Source: Leucocoprinus leucothites (lineage: Eukaryota > Basidiomycota > Agaricomycetes > Agaricales > Agaricaceae). From it: a DNA stretch of 64,000 nt. The notes under the pieces are model-generated. The model did not search any database and had not been told where the DNA came from. It was given only the letters and a program-made list of their open reading frames with translations. Positions 43,355 to 55,329 of this stretch are shown here, piece after piece (position 1 is the stretch's first letter; the number at the start of each line of letters is the position of its first letter). The stretch spans positions 1,240,001 through 1,304,000 of the forward strand of contig JAACJO010000004.1 in the NCBI GenBank assembly GCA_013368445.1. The letters are read 5' to 3'. The position numbers and the translations under genes are program-made.

Positions 43355-44016
43355 TGTTATAGTGACGCTGGCCCGGTCCTAAGCTGGCGCGATAAGTATT
43401 GAGTTGATCTTATCAAAGGGGACTCCTTCTCAGTAAGCGACAAAGTCGTTTACTAAGTCAGAGTTATAATACGGCGATTATAGAGTTAAGACTTTAGTAA
43501 TTGAGATCTTAGAGCTCAAGTTCAATTTGACTTTGTATAGATAAAGGCTCGTATTGAGTCTCCACCTAACCAAGTAGAAACGATGTTTCTCCTTGGTAGA
43601 TGTCGACGACTTATATACGATACAAGTCGGTATCTATTATTAACTAGGGCTAAGAGCTTCTAATGAAAGAAGAGAAGCGTACAGCTTCCTTAACGCTAAT
43701 TAAACTATATAAGACGCAATCTGTCAAAGAAGCTTTAGAAGTTCTTCTAAAGAAGTTCTTCTTTGATCATTTGATCGATCACAAGGTAAGTCCAAATATA
43801 GTGCAGCTATATCTAACAATCACATGTCATCAAAATATAAACAAAACCAAACAAGTCATAACGAGTCATAACCAGACAAAGTAAACGAGTCAAAACAAAC
43901 GAGAAAATACAAGAACAAATAAGAAGAAACATAATTGCGATATTGCTTAAGTAAAGCTAATATCGACTTCGTATTATAGATGGAACAAATGCTAGATATA
44001 ATCAATATACATAACA
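43355..44016 (-). repeat. Solo LTR-C with perfect TGTAT duplication
   Basis: This 662-bp sequence has inverted ends TGTTAT...ATAACA and is flanked by TGTAT on both sides (43350-43354, 44017-44021). Removing it and one TGTAT restores the LINE-A reading seen in copy A1 at about 11130. It is AT-rich, unlike LTR-A or LTR-B, and no matching internal region is in the window. Strand is arbitrary. The small open frame at 43663-43884 shows no recognisable domain. Confidence 0.9.
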
Positions 44017-45249
44017 TGTATGATGAATGGAGTGCGTTCCATAGGTCCGGAAGATCATTGCAAGGTTGTCCTTGATAGCGGATACCCTCAATGGCAGGGA
44101 GTTTGCGTTGTTTTACCCATTCCATGAGGTCCCAGGGTCATTTGTTGGTTGATGCGATTTCATGGATGCGTGCATCAAAGAAGGATTGTTTAGCAGCTCG
44201 AGTAGCTGCTCTGAATGCCTGCCAGTCTTTTCGATCCTTTGTTCTTCTGTAAGTAAGAAGAGTCACAGAACAGTGTGGGTTCCACCATTCCTTTGACCGG
44301 TTAGTAATCTATACAGTTTTAGAGTTTGTATTCCAAGATTCATTAAAGATTCGAGAAATGGAGTCAGAAATATCGTTCAGACAAGAGGTAGAATGAATGT
44401 CCGAACAGTCAAGAGCTGCTAGATGCTCAGAGACTTGGGAAATGAAAGCCATCTCTTCATCGCTGTCTTTCAGTAATACGCGTTTTTTATAATTAATATA
44501 ATCTGGGTGGATTGGAAGATCCATAATTAATGGTGCATGATCCAAGGGAAGCCTTGAATTAGCGTCGATAATATGGGAAATGGAATTGTTAGCGCAAAAA
44601 ATGAGATTGATAACCGAATTGTCATGGCTTTCAATAGAAGAGAAATGGGTAGGAGATATTACGGTCAGCGTAGACCTTGTGAGATTGAAGCCATCCACCA
44701 ACTCCATCAGAGTTGTTGCGGACAAAGGAATGTGAGTGGCTGAAGGGTCCCATTCTGGAGATCGACAATTAAAATCACCTCCCATATATATAATATTAGG
44801 GATGTTGATGAAGTTTGTTGAGAGGAAATTAATTGCCGATGACAATGAGTCAGAGTATATGTTGAGTAAATGAATGTAGTTACCCTGGTTGAATAAACCC
44901 AAGATTTGTATGTTGCGATGATTGACCCACTCCTGTCGAAGAATGGGTCTCATGCGAAGTAGGCGTCTGTGAACATAAGTCAGAGTACAGGGTCGGGGGT
45001 CGTTAGGCTTAGTAGGGCGAACCATATACAGCCACTCAGGGTGAATAGGGGCACCTATGACATCATCCCCTTCAGGGTTAGTCGTAGAGGGTGCTTTTCG
45101 AATATGATTCCATGGAGGTTCCTGTAGAAAAATGATATTGAAGTCCAGCTTCTTGGACTCAAGTATAGTATCAACCAGGGTGTAAGAATGTCCCACATTT
45201 TGCAAATAGATATGAATGGAAGAAATGGATTTGTTCTTACCAGACATGT

Positions 45250-47997
45250 TTAAACAGCAACTCTGCCACTGGAGCAATTGGAATTGGCATGGACAGCACG
45301 TGCAGTGCGTGATTCAGCGGCTTTGTTAGAATGCCAGGTTTGGTCAAACCTGTTCCTCCAGAATGGACATTTAGTGTCATTTGCGTGATGATCACCTTTG
45401 CAGTTCAGGCATTTGAAGTTTTCAAGATGAGGACATGGAATGCCCTCAGGAGTAGCATCGCGAGGGGGATTGGATTTGGGATTGGCCTTGCAACACTAGG
45501 CCATAGATCGATGGTTCTCAATGCAGTGAAGGCCACCACAAATTTGACAGTGCGTGCCAAGGGCACGACACGCATGAGTGGGGTGACCCCAATGCCAGCA
45601 GTTCCTGCACTGTGCAATGCCAGGATGCATACTAGTAGCATGGATAGTGCCGATATGACGGCCAAAATTAACAGTACGGTTGACCAACATCTTGGCCTTG
45701 GTACCGTTTTGGGAGTCCCAGATGTCGAACCATACAACAGTAGTGTCCGACTTTGGGGAGGCTTTCATGATGCGAGGGCAGGCGGCAAGGATAATATTTT
45801 CAAACAATGATGATTGTCTGAGAGCTTGTTCAACAAATGCAGGAGAGAGAGGGTTGGATGAATTGGCTACCCAATAGGGAACACTGACAATTTTAAGGAA
45901 CGATTTTGATTGTGGGAGACGAGGCTCAATGGGAATGGCGTCTCCTAGTTGCCAGGCTTTTTTCAACCACGACTTGATGGTATCGAGGTCAGCAGGAGTG
46001 GCGACTCCCGAGGTAGCAATAGAAATGCCATTGTATGATTCGCGGACCGATTCGACACGAAGTTTGGATTGAGTGGCAATAAGACCGCGATTACTGAATT
46101 CAGCTGCCTTATTGAAATCTTTGATTCAGTCAGTGATGATGTTTCCCTTGAAAGGGATGAGAACTTGTCGGCAGGTGGGCCTGTGCATAGTCATTTTGGG
46201 TTTAATGCACGGAGTGCTTGTAGTTGATGGTTTGGGTGCTTGAACTTGGGTGCTTCCAAAACCTGCCTTGTACATGGCGAGAACTTTGTCGTAAGATAAT
46301 TCAGGGAAGGCGAGTATCATTTCTCGCATCTTAACCCCATCAATACTGGAGGAGGAGTTGGAAGAGGAAGTCGCTGGCTGGACACCCTATCAGGTGGCAT
46401 CAGCGAATGACACATTCTTCTTGTTAAAATGTTCCGTAAGGGGTTTGGTGGATGCCTTATGGTCAGGAGGGGGAATGGGGGGGGCATATCAGAGGCGCCC
46501 TTGGGGTTAGGTTTCGATGGCTGAGCCTGGCCATCAGAAGGAGGGCGCCCAACTGAGCGCTCAAAATTTCCATTCCCGTTCCTAGGAATCATGTGACTGG
46601 AAGGTGGAGGAGGGGCCTGGGAAACACGAATAGGACTGCCAGACTTAGAAGACATAACGTCATTCTTTGTCTATAGGGAGCCTGACATGGACAAAACGTC
46701 ACATGCCTTACCAGAAGACGTAATGTCATTCTGGGAGAGAGGAAGGGTGCCCTCAACGGAAGGGGCTTGGTCGATGTTCATTCATTTGTCATCGATCCAA
46801 ACTGTAGGGTTAGTTTGCCCAATGACAATACCGGGCGGAAATATGGGGGTAGGGATGGTAGACAGAGAAGGTTTACGTGCCTTTTTTTTCCTTCCCCTTA
46901 CTCTTAGGGGGGGGGGAAGAGTCCGTCATGGGGATATCGGGAGGTGGGCCATAATAGTGCCTCAGCGCGTCGATGATGGTGAGTCCACTTTCGCCATTAA
47001 TAGGCAAGCAGTCCCACCCTATTTCAAACATAGTTGTGAGTAAGCAATAGATCGGTTCCCCCATTTGGGGAACCCTTGGGTCTTTCATACCAGGCCGTAA
47101 GCCCAGCACAACACAATGCTTAAAGAAGTTAGTAGCATATTTAAGCGCCTCAAGCGCTTTATAGGTAGCTTCACTGACGATAACAGTTTCTTCAGTGGCA
47201 GTGTTTGATAAATCCTTAAGATTTGGAAGATGTGGCTGTGCAGGCCTAGGCTCCTGCAGCTGTGCAGTGATGTCACCAGTGACATCATTAGTGTTAGAAG
47301 AACCGGCAAAGAAGGTAGCCAGAGTGCTGGGTGGCACAGCATTTGCTGACTCAGCAGATCCATGGATCACATGAGGCAGCCTTGAGGTGGGTGGGGGTCC
47401 AAAGAACTGATTGGTAGGTTCCCCATTTCTGAGAATCCCATCCTCTTGGTCGCTCCACGCATCCCCGCACGAGTTCAAGTTGAGAGGATCCGGTGGCTGA
47501 AGCTCACCTATAAATCCCTCTCCAAATGAGCGGAAAGGAATAGGTGACTTGAAGCCATCATATGTGCTCATTGACGCGGTTCTTGAGATGGCCTTGGGAG
47601 TGGTGTCCAATCCTGGATGAACATCACGAGCACGAGCTCGCTTAGTACATGACAAGGGAGGAGGGGGAGTTCTGAGGGAGGAATGTGATACTGCACGGGA
47701 TAGTGCAGCAGGAGCGAGTGTAGGAGAAGGAGGGGTTGAGGTATCAGATGAATCAGATTCACTCTCACCACTTTCTTCCTCGTCAGAGCCAGCCCTGGAC
47801 AAGGTGGTGGACTTGGCATCGTCATGTACAGAATGTCTTGTCGATTTGATAGAGAGCATGGATGATTTAGAGCGATTGCGCTTGTAGGATGAGACACGTG
47901 TTTCAGTGTCAACGATGTTGATTGGGTCCAAAGACGGCGGAGGGGTACCCTTAAGGTCAACCCAATGCAATGGTGCAGTCATAGTGGTGTAATTCAT
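45250..47997 (-). pseudogene. LINE-A ORF1, copy A3 (the only one with its N-terminus)
   Basis: The ATG at 47997 opens about 370 codons of Ser/Pro-rich, acidic sequence with a Lys-rich end (KSKGKEKK). A frameshift at a run of C/T bases near 46880-46910 leads into the part that copies A1, A4 and A5 preserve (ATG-equivalent at 46781). Further damage: TAG after SGSL, a frameshift near 46490, TGA 46126 (CGA in copy A1 at about 9020), TAG near 45497. Knuckles CRNCWHWGHPTHAC, CQICGGLHCIENH are intact. ORF1 ends TAA at 45250. The N-terminal region has no domain I recognise. Confidence 0.8.
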
Positions 47998-48214
47998 AGT
48001 CAGTATGTATGTAGACACCGTCAAAGATATCGATGATGGTGGTAAGAGGGAAAGGAGGATGCTGTGGACATGGCAGACTCTGATTCGAATGCGGCAAACT
48101 GGTTGGCAGTAGCTTTAGACTTGCGCCTACCCATAGTAACATAAATAGATGATGTAAGAATGCCTCAGAATAAACACCAACTTTCGATGGTGGTGGTAAG
48201 AGGACAAGGAGGGA

Positions 48215-48520
48215 TAGTCGTGTACCTGCTTCAACGCATCTTCCAACCCCATTGGTACATTGCTAGGGCCACACACGCATGTAAGCTTACTGTTAGAGGT
48301 CTGCAAGTTGGACTTGAGTTTCATCTCTTTGTTACTATGCCATGTCTCTTTGCCATTGAGTAGTGTACTATATTCGGACAGGACTTTATCTATTCTTGTC
48401 TTTGTAGTATTTGGTTTAGGTAGCAGTACTTAGGCCCTGTATTATGTTGGTGAGCACGGACTGCGACCGGGCACCATGTAATAAATCATTGATTTCTTTT
48501 TTTAAAAAAAAAAAAAAAAA
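48215..48520 (+). mobile_element. LINE-B 3' end fragment (B2 subfamily)
   Basis: About 300 bp match the 3' UTR of copy B2 (20536-20850) in reverse complement, ending GGGCACCATGTAATAAATCATTG and a T/A tail. Its left end abuts the 5' terminus of B9 and its tail abuts truncated LINE-A A4. It has no coding region. Confidence 0.85.
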
Positions 48521-50880
48521 GACAATAAATCAGGAATATCGTTCAAGCATGAGGTGGAATGAATGTCTGAGCAATCAAGGGCTGCTAGATGCTCTGAGAC
48601 CTGAGAAGTGAAAGTAGCCTCTTCATCACTATCTTTAGGCAATACATGCTTTTTGTAACTAATATAATCTGGGCGGATTGGGAGATCAATGAGCAAAGGT
48701 ACGTGATCTGAAGGCAGTCTCAAATTTGCATTGATGATGTGAGGAGTGGAATTGTTCGCACAAAAAATGAGATTGATAACTGAATTATCATGACTTTCAA
48801 TGGGAGAGAAATGGGTAGAAGAAAATGCAGTCAGTATCGACCTAGTGAGATTGAAACAATCCACTAACTCCATTAGAGTTATCGTGGATTGAGGGATATG
48901 GGTAGCTGAGGGATCCCATTCTGGAGAGCGATAATTGAAGTCACCTCCCATATACACGATATTGGGAATGTCAATGAAGTTAGTTGAAAGAAAATTTATC
49001 ACCGAAGATGACGAGTCAGAGTATATATTTAAAAAGTGAATATAATTACCCTGGTTGAATAGTCCTAAGACTTGGATATTGTGGTGATTAACCCATTCCT
49101 GTCTGAGAATAGGTCTCATGCAGAGTAGACGTCTGTGAACATAAGTCAAAGTACGGGGGCGGGAATCATTGGGCTTGGTAGGTCGAACTATACACAGCCA
49201 CTCAGGGTGAATAGGAGCACCTATGACATCATCCCCTTCAGGGTTAGTCATAGAGGGTGCTTTATGGATATGATTCCAAGGGGGTTCTTGTAGGAAAATG
49301 ATGTCAAAGTCCAATTTCTTGGACTCGAGAATAGTGTCAGCCAGGACATAAGAACGTTCCACATTTTGTGAATAGATATGAATGGAAACAATAGCTTTGT
49401 TCTTACCAGACATATTTAAGCTGCAACTCCACTACCAGAGTGATTGGAGTTGGCGTGGACAGCATGTGCAGTGCGTGACTTGGCGGCTTTGTTAGAATAC
49501 CAGGTCCAGTCAAACCTGTTTCTCCAGAAAGGACATTTGGTGTCATTAGCATGATGATTGCCTCTGCAGTTGAGGCATTTAAAGTTCTCAAGATGAGGAC
49601 ACAGGCTGCCATCAGGAGTGGCATCATGAGGGGGGTTTGATTTGGGGTTGGCCTTACAGCACCAGGCCACGGAATGATGATTCTCGACATGGTGAGGACC
49701 ACCACAAATTTGACAGTGTGCACCAAGAGCATGACACGCATGGGTGGGGTGGCCCCACTGCCAGCAGTTTCTACATTGTACAATACCAGGGTGCATGCTG
49801 GTAGCTCTGATAGTACTGACATGTTGGCCAAAATTTACAGTACAGTTAACCAATGTCTTGGCTTTAGTACCATTTTGTGAATCCCAGATGTCGAACCATA
49901 TGATGGCAGTGTCCGACTTAGGGGAGGCCTTCATAATGCGAGGGCAAGTGGTGAGGATGACATTTTCGAAGAGGGGTGATTGGCTGAGGGCCTGTTCAAC
50001 AAAAGTGGGGGAGAGAGGGTTGGATGAATTGACTACCCAATAAGGGATGCCAATGATTTTAAGGAAGGATTTGGATTGCGGAAGATGGGGCTCAACAGGA
50101 ATAGCATCTCCAAGTTGCCAGGCTTTCTTTAACCAGGATTTGATGGTATCAAGGTCTGAAGTAGAGGCAACACCCGAGGTGGCAATGGATATGCTATTGT
50201 ATGATTCACATACAGATTCAACGCGAAGTTTAGATTGAGCAGCAATGAGACCACAATTACAGAATTCAGTCGCTTTATTGAAGTCTTTGATGTGATCAGT
50301 GATGATGTTTCCCTCAAAGGGAATAAGGACTTGTCGACGGGTAGGGCCATGTGTCATCATTTTTGGTTTAGTGCATTGAGCACTAGAGGTTGAAGGTTCA
50401 GGTGCCTGAGACTGGGTGTTACCAAAACCTGCCTTGTACATGGTAAGGACTTTGTCGTAAGATAGTTCAGGGAAGGCGAGTATTATTTCTCACATCTTGA
50501 ACCCATCAATAGAAGGAAAGGATGAAGAGGAAGTCGAAGGCTGAACACCCTGTCAGGCGGCTTCAGTGAATGACACGTTCTTCTTGTTAAAGTGTTCCAT
50601 AAGGGGTTTGGTGGATGCCTTACGGTCAGGAGGGGGAATGGGGGGTGGCATATCAGAGGCACCTTTAGGGTTAGGTTTTGATGGCTGAGCCTGGCCATCA
50701 GAAGAAGGGCACCCAACTGAATGCTCGAAGTTTCTATTTCCATTCCTTGGGGTCACGTGATTGGAAGGTGGAGGAGGGGCCTAGGAGACACGAATAGGAC
50801 CAGCAGGTTTGGAGGACGTAATGTCACTCCTTGCCTTATGGGAGCCTAGCATGGACAAAATGTCACATACATTACCAGAC
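48521..50880 (-). mobile_element. LINE-A copy A4 (ORF1 and endonuclease only)
   Basis: This piece carries most of ORF1 (to TAA about 49416) and the first ~300 codons of ORF2 (49413-48521), and lacks RT. ORF1 is open for 341 codons (50441-49416) with knuckles CRNCWQWGHPTHAC, CQICGGPHHVENH and CLNCRGNHHANDTKC; damage lies near 50500. The endonuclease is fully open (FLQEPPWN, GGDFNYRSPEWDP, SDHVPLLIDL). ORF1-ORF2 spacing is the family TAA-AT-ATG. The 3' side is cut at 48521; the 5' side meets copy A5 head to head at 50880. Confidence 0.87.
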
Positions 50881-52399
50881 AAGCCCCTCCTACTGAGGGC
50901 ACCCTTCCTCCCCCCCAGAATGATGTTTCATTTTCTGGTAAAGCATATGACATTCCATCTGTGCCAGGCTCCCGTAAGGTAAAGAATGATGTTTTGTCTT
51001 CTAAGCCTACCAGTCCTTATTCATGTATCTCGGGCTCCCCCTCCACCTTCCAATCACATGACTTCAAGAATTGGGAATGGAAACTTTGAGTGCTCAGTCG
51101 GGCACCTTTCCTTTGATGGCCAGGCTCAGCCATCTAAACCTAACCCTAAGGACACCTCTGAAAGGCTGCCCCCTATTCCCCCTCCTGATCATAAGGCATC
51201 CACCAAACCCCTTATGGAACACTTCAACAAGAAGAATGTGTCATTTGCTGATGTTGCCCAACAGGGTGTCCAGCCAGTAGCTTCCTCTTCCACCTCCCCC
51301 AACATTGATAGGGTTAAGATGTGAGAAATGATACTTGGCTTCCCTGAACTTTCAATACGACAAGGTCCTTGCTATGTACAAGGCAGGTTTCAGTAGCACT
51401 CAGCCTCAAGTGCCCAGACCTTTGACCTCTAGTGCTCAATGCACTAAACCAAAAATGATGACATATGGTCCTACTTGTCACCAAGTCCTTATTCCCTTTG
51501 AGGGAAACATTATTGCAGATCACATCAAGGACTTCAATAAAGTGACTGAATTTTGCAACCATGGTCTTACTGCCACTCAATCCAAACTTTGTGTCAAATC
51601 TGTCCACAAATCATACAATGGCATATCCATTGCCACCTCAGATGTCGCCACTCCTACCGACCTTGACACTATCAAATCCTGGCTGAAAAAAGCTTGGCAA
51701 CTCAGAGACACTATCCCCATTGAGCCCCGTCTTCCACAATCTAAATCATTTCTAAAAATTGTCAGTGTCCCATACTGGGTAGCCAACTCTTCCAACCCCC
51801 TCTCCCCCACTTTCGTTGAGCAAGCCCTTGGCCAATCATCACTCTTTGAAAATGTCATCCTTGCCGCCCACCCTCGTGTCATGAAAGCCTCCCCCAAATT
51901 GGATACAGCCATTGTGTAGTTCAACATTTGGGACTCCCAAAACAGTACCAAGGCCAAGATGTTGGTCAACTGCACTATCAACTTCGGCCGACATATTGGC
52001 ACCATCTGCGCCACTAGTATGCATCCTGGTGTTGCACAGTGCAGGAATTGCTGGTGGTGGGGTCACCCCACTCATGTGTGTTGTGCCCTTGGTGCTTGCT
52101 GTCAAATCTGTGGTGGCCCTCATTGCGTTGAGAACCATTGATCTATGGCCTGGTGTTGCAAGGCTAACCCTAAATCCAATCCTCCTCGTGATGCTACCCC
52201 TAATGGCATCCCATGTCCTCATCTTGAAAACTTCAAATGTCTCAACTGCAAAGGTGATCACGATGCTAATGACACTAAGTGCCCATTCTGGAGAAACAGG
52301 TTTGACAGGACCTGGCACTCTAACAAAGCTGCCGAGTCATGCACTGCACATGCTGTCTGCGCCAATTCCAATTGCTCTGGTGGCGGAGTTGCAATTTAA
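50881..52399 (+). pseudogene. LINE-A ORF1, copy A5
   Basis: The frame runs in pieces: 50986-51324 (GNGNFECSVG, KKNVSFADV), a frameshift, 51335-51919 (PQSKSFLKIVSVPYWV), TAG in place of Trp, then the knuckles (CRNCWWWGHPTHVC, CQICGGPHCVENH). TGA at 52139-52141 replaces the CGA of copy A1 (about 9645). The last knuckle CLNCKGDHDANDTKC and the family ending follow, stopping at TAA 52397, with ORF2 ATG at 52402. Confidence 0.83.
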
Positions 52400-53008
52400 A
52401 TATGTCTAGTAAGAACAATATTATTTCTTCTGTTCATATCTATTTGCAAAATGTGGGACACTCCTATGTCCTGGTTGATACCATTCTTGAGTCCAAGAAG
52501 CTGGACTTCGACATTATTTTTCTACAGGAACCCCCATGGAATCACATCCACAAAGCACCTTCTACAACTAACCCTGAAGGGAATGATGTTGTAGGTACCC
52601 CTATTCATCCCAAGTGGCTATGTATGGTTCACCCTACTAAGCCCAATGACCTCCATCTCTGTACTTTGACTTACGTTCACAGACACCTGACCCGTATGAG
52701 ACCCATCCTTCGACAGGAATGGGTCAATCACCATGATATTCAAATCTTGGGATTATTCAACTGGGGTAATTATATTCATTTTCTCAACATCTATTCTGAC
52801 TTGTCATTGTTGGTGATAAATTTTCTCTTGACGAACTTCATTGACATTCCCAATATTGTTTATATGGGAGGTGACTTCAATTATCATTCACCAGAATGGG
52901 ATCCTTTGGTCTCTCATCTCCCTCGTTCCGCCATAACTCTAATGGAGTTAGTGGATTACTTCAATTTAACCAGGTCTCTACTGACCACTTTTTCCCCTAC
53001 ACATTTTT

Positions 53009-55329
53009 TTTTTTAATCAACGTGACCCCAGAGGGGTCGCCAATTTATAACGCAGTGTGTGATAGTAGTGTGCACCCAACTACTATGACATGCAGAAAGT
53101 ACCACTACCAACTACACATCTACATAGCTAGGTATAATTACAAGTCCGAAGTCTGCTTAGTACAAACAATATCTTCACACAGTGGTACGTAGTCTGAGAT
53201 GAAAGAGATACTATACAAATCAACTTGTTCTGATTTGCTGGCAGATGGAAATTGTACAACATGGATTTCCAAGGCCCACCACACACAGTGCAGGGGTGGA
53301 CAATGTGACCTGTAGGGAAGAGAACCCTACAGACGTGACCAAGTGGCATCGCAATGATGGCGTTTAAGCCAAAGCCAGTCAAACCAGTGTCGCCAGAATG
53401 GGCATTTGCAATCGTCAGCTGCATGTGACTTAGTGCAGTTGATGCACTTGATGTGGGAACAGGGATCCCCAGTGGCAGTGGGCGGGATGGGGGGATTCGC
53501 CTTGGGACTCCCCTTACAACACTTGAGTGAGAGCAGTGGTTCTCGGTACAGTGAGGACCACCACAAGTGGCACATTGCAACACATGGGCACGGCATGATG
53601 GGGTAGAGTGTCCCCAGTGCCAGCAATGCTGACACTGTGGACTGCCTGGGTGAGCACGTGTGGCCTGGATGATGGACTAAACGCCCTTGAAGTGGAGGTA
53701 CTTGCCCAGGAGCTTCTTGGCACTTGCTCCTGATTGAGAGTCCCAGAGGTTGAACCAGATGGTGGCAGTGTTGGCTCTGGAGGAGTTGCACATGATGTGC
53801 ATGGAGGAAACATCTGCGAAAATGTCCTTGAAGGTGGACAATCGCATGTGGTCAGTCACGTGATTTGGTGTAATGCGGACACCATTCACAAAGTAAGGGA
53901 CATCAAGGACCTTGAGGTAGGACCTCGACCTGGGGCAGCGTGTCTTGATCGTGAAGGGAGCAGTAAAGACGGAGGGAATGGAGGACTCAATAATGTCACA
54001 ATCGGCATCAGAGGGAATGGAGGAGATGTGCAGTGTGATTGTGCTGTACACCTTAGTAATATTCTCCACATGCAAGATCAACTTGGCACGAGAGAGGGAG
54101 TTGTTGAGAAGGTGCATGGCCTTGTGATGAAGATAGGCAACCTCATTGGCACTGCCAGTGAAGTCAAGGAAGAGTTGGTGGCAGGTGGGGCCCACTGTTG
54201 TCATGTGTGGCTTCCAGACAGCGGGAGTGACAGCTTGGGTGGCCTGGTGCATTGCGGTAACATGCTCAGGTTTGAGGGTGGGGTGGGACTGTGCCAACTT
54301 GATCAGTGACACAGCCATGGTGGGAGTATGGGCTGCCTTGGCAAAGGACTTCTTGGCTGAGGAGGGAGGAGGAGGTGTCTTGGTGGGTGCTTGCTGGGTT
54401 GGGCCATTGGGCTGCGACTGGGCTTGTGGGGGGCCCCTAGCAAGCACTTTGGTGGGCACTTGCTTGGGCAGTAGGGGAGGATGGGCCGGGACAGGCCGAT
54501 GATCTGGAGGGGGTATAGTGGGTGCCTTGGGAGAGCCCATGTTGATGTCACATGGACCTGCTGAGTCAGCAGATCCATGGGTCACCTTGTGGATGATGCG
54601 CATTGCTTTAGGGCTGGCCTCGGGCATCCCACACTTGAGCCCGAGGTCATACATTACATCCCCAAAATCATCCATCCCATGAGAGATGAGCATGTGTGAG
54701 GTGAGGGGGGGTTTGGTCAAGCTCCAGCTTGTCGACGATGATGATGGCTGCCTTAGCAAGGCAAGTGGCAGCAGCAGAGGCATCCTCCTCAGTGAGAGAG
54801 GAGTGAGAATCAGCAACCTTCTCCAGCCAGGAGAGGAAGTGGTGTAGTCCAGCAAGGCCTTTCTGGGCCGGGATCTCCTTCTTTCCCTTGGAGGAGGTCG
54901 ACAGAGAAGGGGCAGGCGGGGTAGGGGGTTGCTCCACAGGGTAGAATGTGGTTCCACCAGCCGTGAAGGGCTTGAGGGGAGCCTCAGGGACAGAAGTCAC
55001 TGAAGGTTGAGTAGTAGGTGCCTGGGATGGAACATCACCAGATGTCGATGGGAGGGGGCCAGGAGACTGAAAGTCATCCTGGGGAGGACCAAAGAACCCG
55101 TGCACATTGCAGGGATTGTCATATGGGTTGAGGTGGTCATCATCGGCCATCTCAGTGATGTTGAGCTTGTCATCGGATATGGCAGTGGACTCAGTTTCGA
55201 GTGATGTGAACTGATTCACGGTGTTTCTGGACTTGCGTCTACCCATAATACAGTAGATAGACACAGTAATTAGACCTCAAAACAACAACCAACTTTCGAT
55301 GGTGGTGGTAAGAGGACAAGGAAGGGATG
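53009..55329 (-). mobile_element. LINE-B copy B7, full length, inserted into LINE-A A5
   Basis: CCCCTACACATTTTT flanks it on both sides (52994-53008, 55330-55344). It begins with the family 5' terminus at 55329, and its 3' end carries the CCCCTCTGGGGTC motif before a short A run. At 2.3 kb it contains ORF1 and 3' UTR only. Confidence 0.93.
53327..55246 (-). pseudogene. LINE-B ORF1, copy B7
   Basis: The ATG at 55246 opens MGRRKSRNTVNQF and about 190 codons of acidic, Pro/Ser-rich sequence. A frameshift near 54700 moves to the frame that runs to 53677 (KKSFAKAAHTP, HQLFLDFTG, RSRSYLKVLDVPY, IWFNLWDSQSG). Stops and shifts there precede the knuckle segment (CKGSPKANPP, CINCTKSHAADDC), ending at 53327. 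Same architecture as copies B3, B6 and B10. Confidence 0.85.

Larger units (their letters stand above)
39032..45247 (-). pseudogene. LINE-A ORF2, copy A3
   Basis: The ATG at 45247 is two bases after the ORF1 stop. The endonuclease is open to TAG 44309 (FLQEPPWN, GGDFNCRSPEWDP, LDHAPL where others have SDH). The frame resumes through 44022, is split by the solo LTR, and then runs 395 codons (43305-42118) with an intact RT core including FVDDG and AFDIAQFFPSLNH. TGA 42118 replaces the CGA seen in copy A1 at 12357. RNase H and the C-terminal zinc motif (CRCGYPLETRHHILSYC) follow, split by Tc1. Confidence 0.88.
38826..48065 (-). mobile_element. LINE-A copy A3, full length, with Tc1 and solo LTR inside
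   Basis: GGACATGGCAGAC flanks it perfectly (38813-38825 and 48066-48078). Removing Tc1 (39598-41190) and the solo LTR (43355-44016) leaves about 7 kb: 5' UTR, ORF1 of about 880 codons, ORF2, 3' UTR and tail. Its 5' end on the element strand is ACAGCATCCTCC-TTTCCCTCTTACCACC, resembling the LINE-B 5' terminus. It is the only LINE-A here with a complete 5' region. Confidence 0.92.
38759..48214 (-). mobile_element. LINE-B 5' segment (B9), split by LINE-A A3
   Basis: Pieces 38759-38825 and 48066-48214 form one stretch of LINE-B from its 5' terminus (at 48214) through MGRRKSKATANQFAAF to the EMAEDDH-type region. Its downstream side is fused to LINE-A A2. The family 5' terminus is intact. The split is due to insertion of A3 with a 13-bp duplication. 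Confidence 0.85.

Noticed and set aside
43663..43884. Small open frame in solo LTR-C as a gene
   Set aside because: It has low complexity and no recognisable domain or start context; chance in an AT-rich LTR explains it.
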